DNA of 64,000 nt from Paraburkholderia kururiensis (GTDB lineage: Bacteria; Pseudomonadota; Gammaproteobacteria; Burkholderiales; Burkholderiaceae), in the NCBI RefSeq assembly GCF_034424375.1, contig NZ_CP139965.1:186001-250000 (forward strand). Reading direction: 5' to 3'. Every line of letters starts with the position of its first letter. Positions within the stretch are counted from its first letter, which is position 1. The notes under the pieces were generated by a model that did not search any database, was not told where the DNA came from, and was given only the letters and a program-made list of their open reading frames with translations. A program made the position numbers and the translations under genes. Positions 8,100-16,201 of the stretch are shown one piece after another.

Positions 8100-9179
8100 A
8101 TGTCTACACGTCCTGTCGCCGCGATGGGCGGTTTCATCGCGCTCCTCCACCTTGCCGGTTGGGGCACGCTGCTCGCGCTCGTCGCGCCGCTGCATCGCGG
8201 CGGGGGCTCCGCGGCATTGGGCATCGGCGCGGGCATCGCCGCATACGCGCTCGGCATGCGCCACGCGTTCGACGCCGACCATATCGCCGCCATCGACAAC
8301 ACCACACGCAAGCTGGTGGGCGAAGGCAAGCCTTCGTTGTCGGTGGGCTTCTGGTTTTCGTTCGGCCATTCGAGCATCGTGTTCGGCCTCTCGCTGCTGA
8401 TCGCGGTGGGCATGCGTTCGGTGTCGAGCCATCTGGTCGACAGCGGCTCCACGTTTCGCACGCTGACGGGCGTGCTGGGTGCCGTCATTTCGAGCGGCTT
8501 TCTCTTCGTGATCGCGTTGCTGAACGTGGCTGCGTTCCGTGACATCTATCAGGTCTTCCGGCACATGAAGACCGGCCGCTACGACGACGCGTATCTGACG
8601 CAGCGCCTCGAAGCGCGCGGCCTCGTGACGCACGTGCTCGCGCCGCTCATGCGCATCGTGCGCAAGCCCGCACAGATGTATTTCGTCGGCCTGCTCTTCG
8701 GCCTCGGCTTCGATACCGCCACGGAAATCGCGTTGCTCGTGCTGACGGGTTCGGGCGCGGCATCGGGGCTGCCGTGGTACGCCGTTCTCTGCCTGCCCGT
8801 GCTGTTCGCGGCGGGCATGCTGCTGTTCGACACGATCGACGGCTCGTTCATGAGCTATGCCTACGGGTGGGCGCTCGACAAGCCCGTGCGCAAGATCTAC
8901 TACAACCTCGTCGTGACGGGTCTTTCCACCAGCGTCGCGGTGGGCATTGCCACCATCGAAGTGCTGGGCCTGCTCGATGCCGCGCTCGGCGCAGCGGGCA
9001 AGCACGGCGTCCTTGCGGCATGGACCTCGAGCGTGAATCTCAACCAGGCAGGCTACGCCATCGTCGGACTCTTCGTCGCGACGTGGGCCGTTTCCGCTGC
9101 GATATGGAAGTTCGGACGCATCGAAGAGCGATGGTCCGTCGTCCCCGAACACGCCGTGCGCGACGCGCACGACGCATGA
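8100..9179 (+). CDS. NiCoT-family nickel/cobalt transporter
   Basis: A 359-residue integral membrane permease with about 8 helices. It carries the NiCoT signatures RHAFDADHIAAIDNTTR (metal-binding His/Asp in helix 2) and LGFDTATEIALL, and FSFGHSSIVF. These are the defining motifs of HoxN/NixA/NhlF, high-affinity one-component Ni2+ or Co2+ uptake proteins. I placed the start at ATG 8100, which gives a short cytoplasmic N-terminus before helix 1. It follows the DUF4331 gene closely and precedes an SDR gene by 62 bases. No hydrogenase, urease or cobalamin gene is in the window to say which metal is needed. Confidence 0.9.
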   Translation: MSTRPVAAMGGFIALLHLAGWGTLLALVAPLHRGGGSAALGIGAGIAAYALGMRHAFDADHIAAIDNTTRKLVGEGKPSLSVGFWFSFGHSSIVFGLSLLIAVGMRSVSSHLVDSGSTFRTLTGVLGAVISSGFLFVIALLNVAAFRDIYQVFRHMKTGRYDDAYLTQRLEARGLVTHVLAPLMRIVRKPAQMYFVGLLFGLGFDTATEIALLVLTGSGAASGLPWYAVLCLPVLFAAGMLLFDTIDGSFMSYAYGWALDKPVRKIYYNLVVTGLSTSVAVGIATIEVLGLLDAALGAAGKHGVLAAWTSSVNLNQAGYAIVGLFVATWAVSAAIWKFGRIEERWSVVPEHAVRDAHDA

Positions 9180-9241
9180 CTTCATGGGTTATCCCATTGA
9201 CCCGCGTTTCACGCCATCCAACCGTTCAGGGAGATTCGATC

Positions 9242-10147
9242 ATGAGCCAAGTCGTTCTCATCACCGGCGCCTCCAGCGGCTTCGGGCGCCTGACTGCCGA
9301 AGCACTGGCGAAAGCCGGCTACACCGTCTATGCCTCGATGCGCGACACGCGCGGCCACAATGCGCCGGTCGCAGAAGAGATGACGGCCCGCGCGCGCGAG
9401 GCCGGTACGGACCTGCGCACGGTGGAACTCGATGTGTCGTCGGAAGCGTCGGTGGAGGCGGCGGTCGCGAAGGTGATCGCCGACGCCGGACGCATCGACG
9501 TGCTGATTCACAACGCCGGCCATATGGCATTCGGCCCGGCCGAAGCGTTCACGCCGGAACAGTACACGCAACTCTACGACGTCAATGTGGTGAGCACGCA
9601 GCGCGTGAACCGCGCGGTGCTGCCGCACCTGCGCGGCCAGAAGCAAGGGCTCGTGGTGTGGGTATCGAGCAGCAGCGCGGCCGGCGGCACGCCGCCGTAC
9701 CTTGCGCCCTACTTCGGCGCGAAGGCCGCCATGGACGCCATCGCCGTGCTCTACGCGCGCGAGCTGTCGCGCTGGGGCATCGAAACGTCGATCATCGTGC
9801 CGGGCGCTTTCACGCGCGGCACCAACCACTTCCCGCACGCCGGCCTGCCCGCCGATCAGGCTCGCGCCGCCGAGTACGAAACAGGACCGTACGCCGGCTT
9901 CGGCAAGGAGGTTCAGGAAGCGTTCGCCGCCATCGTGCCGCCGGACGCCGATGCGAGCCTCGTCGCCGACGCCATCGTGAAGGTGGTGGACGCGCCGTTC
10001 GGCAAGCGGCCGTTTCGCGTGCACATCGACCCCACCGAAGACGGCGCGAATGTGGGCTTCACCGTTCTGGACCGGCTGCGGGCCGAGATGCTGCATCGAG
10101 TAGGGCTAGGCGAGTTGCTCGTGCCGCAGGTCCACACCGCCGCCTGA
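9242..10147 (+). CDS. SDR-family oxidoreductase
   Basis: A 301-residue short-chain dehydrogenase. Cofactor motif TGASSGFG lies at the N-terminus, then IHNAGHM (NNAG equivalent), the catalytic Ser in VSSSSAAGG and the YFGAK Tyr/Lys pair, and PGAFTRGTNHF. Basic residues after the second strand (ASMRDTRGH) suggest NADPH preference. The approximately 40-residue C-terminal extension after the core resembles longer SDRs annotated as retinol/steroid-like dehydrogenases in proteobacteria. ATG 9242 is preceded by GGGAG. It is in a same-strand run with the NiCoT gene upstream and another SDR downstream. Substrate unknown. Confidence 0.85.
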   Translation: MSQVVLITGASSGFGRLTAEALAKAGYTVYASMRDTRGHNAPVAEEMTARAREAGTDLRTVELDVSSEASVEAAVAKVIADAGRIDVLIHNAGHMAFGPAEAFTPEQYTQLYDVNVVSTQRVNRAVLPHLRGQKQGLVVWVSSSSAAGGTPPYLAPYFGAKAAMDAIAVLYARELSRWGIETSIIVPGAFTRGTNHFPHAGLPADQARAAEYETGPYAGFGKEVQEAFAAIVPPDADASLVADAIVKVVDAPFGKRPFRVHIDPTEDGANVGFTVLDRLRAEMLHRVGLGELLVPQVHTAA

Positions 10148-10290
10148 GGGGGCACGCTGCGTCGGCGCGCGTGCCAGCGCCGCCGGCGCAGCGCGATGCC
10201 GTCTCGATACAAGCCATCCACTCAACCGTCCGGCGCCGGTCGTGCGATGCCCGCCGACCGCGACCGGGCATTTATCTCAAGGAGCGCGGT

Positions 10291-11031
10291 ATGTCCTCAT
10301 CGTCCGGCAAGGTTGCCATCGTCACCGGTTCGTCGCGCGGCATTGGCGCCGAGATCGCCATTCGCCTCGCGCAAGACGGCTTTCGCGTCGTCGTCAACTA
10401 CGCGAGCCATGCAGGTCCCGCAGAAGAAGTCGCCGCGAAGATTCGCGAGGCGGGTGGCGACGCCTTGCTCGTCAAAGCAGACATTGCCGATCCGGCAGCC
10501 GCCATCGCCCTGTTCGATGCGGCCCAAAGGGCGTACGGCGGCATCGACGTGGTCGTCAACAGCGCCGGTGTCATGAATCAGGCAAAGATCGTGGATTTCG
10601 ACGACGCCACGTTCGATCGAACCGTCGCCATCAATTTCAAGGGTGCGTTCAACGTGTCGCGCGAAGCCGCACGCCGCGTGCGTGACGGCGGACGCATCGT
10701 GAACCTGACGACGAGCGTGACCGGTATGCGTCTGCCCACGTATGCGGTCTATATCGCCACGAAATGCGCCGTGGAAGGTCTCACACAGGTTCTCGCGCAG
10801 GAAATGCGCGGGCGCGGCATCACCGTGAACGCCGTGGCGCCCGGGCCCGTTGCCACCGATCTGTTCCTCGCGGGCAAGAGCCCCGAACTCATCGACCGCA
10901 TGGCGAAAATGAATCCGCTGGAACGGCTCGGGCAGACCGAAGACATCGCGAGCGTGGTCGCCTTCCTCGTGGGTCCGCAAGGCGGCTGGATCAACGGCCA
11001 GGTCGTGCGCGCGAACGGCGGCATGTGCTGA
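10291..11031 (+). CDS. SDR-family oxidoreductase (3-oxoacyl reductase-like)
   Basis: A 246-residue classical SDR. It has TGSSRGIG, NSAGVM, catalytic Ser (LTTSVTG) and YIATK, followed by the NAVAPGPVATDLF and PLERLGQTEDIA segments. It is a paralogue of the SDR at 3093-3830. The start ATG 10291 is preceded by AAGGAG. It sits 143 bases after another SDR on the same strand and is convergent with the malate dehydrogenase gene. The specific substrate cannot be told; the FabG-like group covers many alcohols and ketones. Confidence 0.85.
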   Translation: MSSSSGKVAIVTGSSRGIGAEIAIRLAQDGFRVVVNYASHAGPAEEVAAKIREAGGDALLVKADIADPAAAIALFDAAQRAYGGIDVVVNSAGVMNQAKIVDFDDATFDRTVAINFKGAFNVSREAARRVRDGGRIVNLTTSVTGMRLPTYAVYIATKCAVEGLTQVLAQEMRGRGITVNAVAPGPVATDLFLAGKSPELIDRMAKMNPLERLGQTEDIASVVAFLVGPQGGWINGQVVRANGGMC

Positions 11032-11047
11032 GCCGCACAACGCATAT

Positions 11048-11083
11048 GCGCGGGAACGGACACGGGCGTGCCCGTTCCCGTGC
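11048..11083. terminator. Convergent-gene hairpin, probable bidirectional terminator
   Basis: CGGGAACGG at 11051-11059 pairs with CCGTTCCCG at 11072-11080, extended by three weaker pairs outside. The 12-base loop itself contains CACG-GG-CGTG. It lies in the 63 bases between two converging genes (SDR and malate dehydrogenase). There is no T-run on either side, so termination strength is uncertain. Confidence 0.45.
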
Positions 11084-11094
11084 GCCTGCCACCG

Positions 11095-12090
11095 TCATGC
11101 GCCGTGCGCGAAGAGCATGGCCTCGACGGCGAGCGATTCTTCCACCAGCTCCTGTACCGAAGCGCCGATCTTCTCGCGCGCAAACGCGTCGATCTCGAGC
11201 CCCGCAACCCGCTCGAACGTGCCGTCGCGACAGATCACGGGCACGCCGAACATGAGCCCTTCGGGCACACCGTAAGAGCCATCGGACGGCACGCTCATCG
11301 ACACCCAGCCGTCGGCGCTGCCGTGAATCCAGTCGCGCATCTGGTCGATGGCGGCATTCGCGGCCGAGGCCGCGGAAGATGCCCCGCGCGCTTCGATGAT
11401 CGCGGTGCCGCGACGCGCCACCTCCGGAATGAAGACTTCGCGATTCCAGCGCTCGTCGGCCACGCGCACCGCCGCCGGCTGTCCGTCGATCAACGCGAAG
11501 CGATAGTCGGGGTACATCGTGGGCGAATGATTGCCCCAGACGATCATGCGGCTGACCGCGTCTACTGCGACGCCACAGCGCGCGGCAAGCTTCGAGACCG
11601 CGCGATTGTGGTCGAGGCGGATCATGGCCGAAATGGCGTCGGCCGGCAGGTCCGGCGCATAGCGGCGGGCCACCCACGCATTGGTATTGGCGGGATTGCC
11701 GACCACGAGCACCTTGATCTCGCGACTCGCCACTTCGTTGAGCGCCTCGCCCTGCGTGCGGAAGATCGCGCCGTTGGCTGCCAGCAGATCGCGCCGCTCC
11801 ATGCCTTTGCCGCGCGGACGCGAACCCACGAGCATCGCGTAGTCGGCGTCGCGAAACGCGACGCGCGGGTTGTCGCTGATTTCGATGGAACGCAGCAGCG
11901 GGAAGGCGCAGTCTTCGAGTTCCATCACCACACCACGCAGCGCCTCCAGCGCTTGCGGCAGTTCGAGCAACTGGAGGATGACGGGCTGATCTTCGCCCAG
12001 CAGGTCGCCGCGGGCAATGCGGAACAACAGCGAATACGCGATCTGGCCGGCCGCGCCGGTGACGGCCACACGCTGTGCGGGTTTGGACAT
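11095..12090 (-). CDS. mdh: Malate dehydrogenase (NAD+, animal/proteobacterial LDH-like type)
   Basis: A 331-residue enzyme interconverting malate and oxaloacetate. N-terminus VAVTGAAGQIAYSLLFRIA is the Rossmann NAD site; substrate arginines lie in RPRGKGMERRDLL; VVGNPANTNA, the catalytic Asp in RLDHNRA and catalytic His in VWGNHSPTMYPD are all present. Length matches the family (about 327). ATG 12090 gives the family start MSKPAQRVAV; two other in-frame ATGs lie just upstream (12093, 12105) with no better ribosome site. Small departures from the usual housekeeping form (VGSRPRGKG, MIRLDHNRAVSKLA) and the company of a dicarboxylate channel rather than sdh genes suggest an accessory paralogue of the main TCA-cycle enzyme. 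Confidence 0.9.
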   Translation of the reverse strand: MSKPAQRVAVTGAAGQIAYSLLFRIARGDLLGEDQPVILQLLELPQALEALRGVVMELEDCAFPLLRSIEISDNPRVAFRDADYAMLVGSRPRGKGMERRDLLAANGAIFRTQGEALNEVASREIKVLVVGNPANTNAWVARRYAPDLPADAISAMIRLDHNRAVSKLAARCGVAVDAVSRMIVWGNHSPTMYPDYRFALIDGQPAAVRVADERWNREVFIPEVARRGTAIIEARGASSAASAANAAIDQMRDWIHGSADGWVSMSVPSDGSYGVPEGLMFGVPVICRDGTFERVAGLEIDAFAREKIGASVQELVEESLAVEAMLFAHGA

Positions 12091-12212
12091 CATGAGATTT
12101 CTCATGGAGAAGGGAACGTAAGGGCGCAGGGATCGAGCGGATTCACACGCCCATTCGATGCGCCACGGGTCTCGCACACTTCGCGGACCGACGCGGCGCG
12201 GGAGCGATCGGA

Positions 12213-13364
12213 TCAGCCCAGCGCGGCTCGCGACAGAGCAACGAGGCACGGAGCATGGAACAGTTCGCCACGCGCAAGACCGCGCAACGTACGCGACAGC
12301 ACGACCACCCAGAAGGCGCCCAGCATCGTCGCGAGCACGCCGCCGAACACGGCAAACGCAGCGAAGCCTGTCGCGCGATACAGCCCGAAGGTCGCGACGG
12401 TGTAGACGCCGAGCGGGAACGTGAAGCCCCACCATCCAAGATTGAAGGGCAAGCCCTCGCGGGAGTAGCGCACCGTGAAGAGCATGGCCGTAGCCAGCCA
12501 CCAGAGGCCCACGCCCCACAGCAGCAAGCTTCCGATCAAACCGATGTCACGCGCGACCAGCGCCGTGGCAGCGAGCGGCGTGCCGGCATACGCAGCGGGC
12601 GCGGCGAGACCGAGGGTCAGCAGACCGAGTGCGCCGGTGCCGATCGGACCCAGCGTGAGCCAGCTCGACGGGCCCAGGTCGCGATGCGGAAGCTTGTGAA
12701 TGACGAGCCGGAAGAAAACGACGGTGAGCACGCTGAACGCGAGCGGCACCGAAAGCGCCCAGAGCACGTAGCCCGCGGCCACGAGGAAGCGGGCCGTTTG
12801 CGCATCGACATGCGGCGCCAGCACGGCGGCGCTGGCCGCAGCCACTTCGGGCGCGACGATGGGCAGCAACAGCACCGCCGTGATGCGCTCGAACGCGTGG
12901 CTTTGGGCCGTGAACATCATGTACGGCACGCCGATGGCCACGGCGATCGCGAGCAGCGCGTCGAGGCACCACAGCTTATAGGCGAGCTGATAGGCGCCGT
13001 CGCCCAGATGCGGACCAGCAAAGAGCACGATGCCGTTGATGATCGGCGCCAGCCCCATGGGCACCGCGCCGAGGAACATGGACTGCAGCGGGTGATGCAG
13101 CATCGGCCGGATCGTCTCGGGATAGAAGACCCAGCGCCCGATCAGCATCGCCGTGAAGACGGCATAAAGCGCGATGCTGACGGCCCAGAGCATCTGGGCC
13201 AACGCCGTCTGCCCGGCGAAATGCCACGGCAGTCCCGCCAGCACGAGATACACGACGCCGTTGCCCATCGTCATGGCAAACCAGTTCGGCGTGAATTGCC
13301 GCACTCTTTCCGCCCATCCTTGCCGACGGTGCGTCGGCAATGCGCCATACGTTTTCGCGTTCAT
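12213..13364 (-). CDS. TDT/SLAC1-family C4-dicarboxylate or anion channel
   Basis: A 383-residue membrane protein with about 10 hydrophobic segments, of the TehA/Mae1/SLAC1 (TDT) family. The opening QFTPNWFAMTMGNGVVYLVL is the family signature, followed by a FYPETIRPMLHHP loop and the Gly-rich MGLAPIINGIVLF segment. TDT members include malate/dicarboxylate transporters, sulfite exporters and tellurite-resistance TehA. The neighbouring malate dehydrogenase gene, 122 bases downstream on the same strand, favours malate or another C4 acid. ATG 13364 was chosen for its match to MNAKTYG...; an earlier in-frame ATG at 13388 is possible. Confidence 0.82.
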   Translation of the reverse strand: MNAKTYGALPTHRRQGWAERVRQFTPNWFAMTMGNGVVYLVLAGLPWHFAGQTALAQMLWAVSIALYAVFTAMLIGRWVFYPETIRPMLHHPLQSMFLGAVPMGLAPIINGIVLFAGPHLGDGAYQLAYKLWCLDALLAIAVAIGVPYMMFTAQSHAFERITAVLLLPIVAPEVAAASAAVLAPHVDAQTARFLVAAGYVLWALSVPLAFSVLTVVFFRLVIHKLPHRDLGPSSWLTLGPIGTGALGLLTLGLAAPAAYAGTPLAATALVARDIGLIGSLLLWGVGLWWLATAMLFTVRYSREGLPFNLGWWGFTFPLGVYTVATFGLYRATGFAAFAVFGGVLATMLGAFWVVVLSRTLRGLARGELFHAPCLVALSRAALG

Positions 13365-13481
13365 CGCAGTGTCCCTCTTCAAAGGCATCGGATGAATGCA
13401 ATGTAGAGCGCACGCTGCCATACGAAAAATACAGGTTTGGTATCTGCGGGATACCTTATTGGCATGGCACGCCCGGCATGA

Positions 13482-14069
13482 TCAGCCCCGGTTGAAGAGG
13501 CTCGATACCTCCACCAGTTGCGACAACGGACGCTTGATGTGGCCGTCCGCCTTCAGCATGACAAGCCCATGCAGTTGAGCCCAGACCAGATGGGCTTCGT
13601 CGTCGACGCGATCTGCGGGAGTCGTAGCGGACAAGGCTTCACGCAAGCGGTTGAAGGCGCCCACGGCGGCGGCTTCCAGCGCGCTTCCCGAGCCCGCCTT
13701 GGGCACGACGTGCGACGCGAACATCAGCCGATAGAGTTCGACATTCGCTTCGCCGAATGCGACATAGGCAAGCGCCATGGCTTTCAGCGCGCCGCCTGCC
13801 TCTCCAGCCGATGCGGCGGCGGCCAGCGTCGCCGAGAACTCGTCGAACCCTTCCGTCGTGACCGCCTCGAGCAATGCGTCGCGGTCCGCAAAATGCCGAT
13901 AAGGGGCCGGCTGGCTAACGCCGGCAAGCCGCGCAAGCGAGGCCAGCGACACCGCATGGGCACCGCTCTGCGCAATCTCTTCCCGTGCGATTCGCACCAG
14001 CGTCCGCCGAAGGTCGCCGTGATGGTAGCCGGCCCGCGCGGAGGTTTTTCCGTTTGAATTTTTGGTCAT
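13482..14069 (-). CDS. TetR-family repressor
   Basis: A 195-residue regulator. Residues 14-65 contain the TetR DNA-binding domain (YHHGDLRRTLVRIAREEI then SLASLARLAGVSQPAPYRHF). The C-terminal half matches the WHG-type TetR ligand domain (LYRLMFASHVVPK, HLVWAQLHGLVML). It is divergent from a three-gene run (DJ-1-like, hydrolase, NmrA-type reductase) which it very likely controls through the dyad between them. The promoter -10 element ends 7 bases before the ATG, so the mRNA is predicted to be leaderless. The inducer is unknown; the target genes suggest a reactive electrophile or quinone. Confidence 0.88.
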   Translation of the reverse strand: MTKNSNGKTSARAGYHHGDLRRTLVRIAREEIAQSGAHAVSLASLARLAGVSQPAPYRHFADRDALLEAVTTEGFDEFSATLAAAASAGEAGGALKAMALAYVAFGEANVELYRLMFASHVVPKAGSGSALEAAAVGAFNRLREALSATTPADRVDDEAHLVWAQLHGLVMLKADGHIKRPLSQLVEVSSLFNRG

Positions 14070-14071
14070 GT

Positions 14072-14130
14072 GATTATCTATAACATTTTGCTTGACGACC
14101 GGTCAAGCCGCCGTTATGTTATATGTCATC
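14072..14130. promoter_or_regulatory. Divergent overlapping promoters and TetR operator
   Basis: Two -35 boxes interlock in CTTGAC-gaccg-GTCAAG (14091-14107). Rightward: TTGACG 14092-14097, 17 bases, TATGTT 14115-14120. Leftward: TTGACC 14106-14101, 18 bases, TATAGA 14082-14077, then 7 bases to the tetR ATG. Around this, TATAACAT (14079-14086) and ATGTTATA (14116-14123) are perfect mirror copies, extendable to 15-base arms with 12 matches. A repressor bound here would block both directions. Seen directly; that the binder is the adjacent TetR protein is inference from arrangement. Confidence 0.65.
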
Positions 14131-14206
14131 ACATCGACGCCTGAGCCCAGACTTCGATGTAACCGAGGCAATCGAGCCAACCGTCTCCATCGAAAGGACT
14201 CTCGCC

Positions 14207-15142
14207 ATGAGCCAAATTCTGCTGCCGCTTCCCAGCCGCGATTTCGATCCCTCCGAAGTCTCAGTGAGCTGGAAAATCCTGACCCAGTGCGGCCATCAGG
14301 TCGTCTTCGCAACGCCGGACGGCAAACCGGGCGCCTGCGACCCGATCATGCTCTCTGGTATCGGGCTAGACCCCTGGAGCGGCATTCCGGTGCTTCGCAA
14401 TGTCCGCGTCCTGGGCCACCTGTTGGGTGCCAACGCGGACGCCCGGCGCGCCTATGCCGAAATGCAGCGTGACGCGAACTTTGCGAACCCCATCCGCTGG
14501 GACCAGACCGGACACAAGGACTTCGACGGCCTGCTGTTGGGCGGCGGACACTGGGCGCGCGGCATGCGCGAGTACCTCGAAAGTTCTCACCTTCAGCGCG
14601 TCACCACCGACTTCTTCGCCGAGGAAAAACCGGTGGCCGCGATCTGTCATGGCGTGCTGCTGGCCGCCCGCAGCACGCGGGCCGATGGCCTCTCCGTGCT
14701 ATACGGAAGAAAGACCACGGCGCTCACCTGGGCGCTCGAACGCAAGGCAAGTGTGCTGGCCCATGTCGGGCGCTTCTGGGATCGCAACTATTACCGCACC
14801 TATACGGAGGCCGCGGGACAACCGGCCGGGTACATGTCCGTACAGCAAGAAGTCACGCGCGCCCTCGCCAGCGCCGGGGACTTCGTCGACGTTCCCGCAG
14901 GCGACCCCGATTTCCGACGCAAGACGAGCGGTACAGCCCGCGATACCGCGACGGACAATCGTCCCGCCTGGGTGGTGCGCGACCGCAACTACGTGTCCGC
15001 GCGCTGGCCGGGAGACGTCCACACCTTTGCCCGCATGTTTGCCGCAGTGCTCGACGCTGCGGCAGTCGAGCGGTCACGATGCGCGGGCGGTGACTCTCGC
15101 TCCGGGCAACCGGCCGCACAAACCGCTACCGCTCGCGCCTGA
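14207..15142 (+). CDS. DJ-1/PfpI-superfamily protein (class I glutamine amidotransferase-like)
   Basis: A 311-residue cytoplasmic protein of the DJ-1/PfpI superfamily. The nucleophile elbow AAICHGV carries Cys147 followed by His148, the usual arrangement of this group; FATPDGKPG and the LLLGGGHW stretch also fit. Relatives are Hsp31-like chaperone/glyoxalases, isonitrile hydratases and poorly characterised ThiJ proteins; at 311 residues this one is longer than the 190-230 residue core. ATG 14207 is preceded by GAAAGGA. It is the first gene rightward of the shared TetR-controlled promoter and probably in operon with the next two genes. Exact activity not predictable. Confidence 0.75.
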   Translation: MSQILLPLPSRDFDPSEVSVSWKILTQCGHQVVFATPDGKPGACDPIMLSGIGLDPWSGIPVLRNVRVLGHLLGANADARRAYAEMQRDANFANPIRWDQTGHKDFDGLLLGGGHWARGMREYLESSHLQRVTTDFFAEEKPVAAICHGVLLAARSTRADGLSVLYGRKTTALTWALERKASVLAHVGRFWDRNYYRTYTEAAGQPAGYMSVQQEVTRALASAGDFVDVPAGDPDFRRKTSGTARDTATDNRPAWVVRDRNYVSARWPGDVHTFARMFAAVLDAAAVERSRCAGGDSRSGQPAAQTATARA

Positions 15143-15196
15143 CCACATTAACGCCTGCAGAATCGCCAGCAATACGCGCTTTACTTCGCATTCCCT

Positions 15197-16105
15197 ATGA
15201 ATCAGGAAATCATGGTTACTCAAGACGCAGTCGACTATACGCAACACTGGTGGCCCAGTCACAAACCGGCTTTCATGTCGTTGACGAACGGCGGCCCTCA
15301 GGTCCGCTATCTGCGCGCGGGCCACGGTCCGGCGCTGGTTTTGCTGCACTCCCTTCGTACCCAGCTGGACCTGTTTCAGCGCGTCATCCCGAAGCTCGTC
15401 GGTCGCTTCACCGTGTATGCGTTCGATTACCCCGGCTTTGGGTGGTCGGAAATCGTGCCTGGCGCCGACTATCAAGAGCCGGCAATGCGCACACATGTCG
15501 TGAACTTCATCGAACGGCTCGATCTGCGCGACGTCACCCTGGTGGGCGAGTCGCTAGGCGCCACGTTGGCATTGACCGCGGCAGCCGTACTCCGCGATCG
15601 CGTGAAACAAGTCGTTGCCTTCAACCCGTACGACTATCTTCCGGGTGTGGAGCGGGCAAATCTGCTCGCGTCCCTCGTCGTCAAGAGCGTGCGCGCGCCC
15701 GTTATCGGGCCGGCTTTCGCGGCCATGGAAAGCCGGTCCACACTCGCCGGCATCCTCAAAGGCGGCCTTCACGACCCGCGCAACCTGCCGCCGGACTTCA
15801 TCGACGAATTGCTGAAAAGCGGAAAACGCCCGGGCTACTCACAGCTCGCGCGCGCCATGTACAGAGCCTTGCCGAGCTACGTTTCGGCAAGACAGGGCTA
15901 CACAAGGATCGACGCCCCCGTCACGCTGGTCTACGGCGATCGCGATTGGTCGCGTCCGGTCGAACGCGAAGCGAACGTGAAGCTGATCAGGAATGCAAAG
16001 ACGATCGTTCTGAATGACGCCGGTCACATCGTTTCGCTCGACAAGCCGGACGACTTTGCCCGCTTCGTTCTGGACACCCAATCAACCCTCTGCCCCGCCG
16101 TCTGA
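15197..16105 (+). CDS. Alpha/beta hydrolase
   Basis: A 302-residue alpha/beta-fold hydrolase. The nucleophile elbow GESLG places Ser at about 119; the acid Asp lies in YGDRDWS and the His in NDAGHIVSLDKPDDF near the C-terminus, completing the triad. LLHSLRTQLDLF is the oxyanion region (an HS in place of the common HG). The group includes meta-cleavage-product hydrolases, haloalkane dehalogenase-like enzymes and epoxide hydrolases; the substrate is unknown. It starts 54 bases after the DJ-1-like gene on the same strand. No signal peptide. Confidence 0.8.
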   Translation: MNQEIMVTQDAVDYTQHWWPSHKPAFMSLTNGGPQVRYLRAGHGPALVLLHSLRTQLDLFQRVIPKLVGRFTVYAFDYPGFGWSEIVPGADYQEPAMRTHVVNFIERLDLRDVTLVGESLGATLALTAAAVLRDRVKQVVAFNPYDYLPGVERANLLASLVVKSVRAPVIGPAFAAMESRSTLAGILKGGLHDPRNLPPDFIDELLKSGKRPGYSQLARAMYRALPSYVSARQGYTRIDAPVTLVYGDRDWSRPVEREANVKLIRNAKTIVLNDAGHIVSLDKPDDFARFVLDTQSTLCPAV

Positions 16106-16201
16106 AATGCTCCTGGATGGCCTGCCCCCCTAGGCACACGCTGCGCGCTCCAACGGCTGGCAGCGTACTCAAACTCACGTTCTATCAAGGACCCACACCG
16201 C

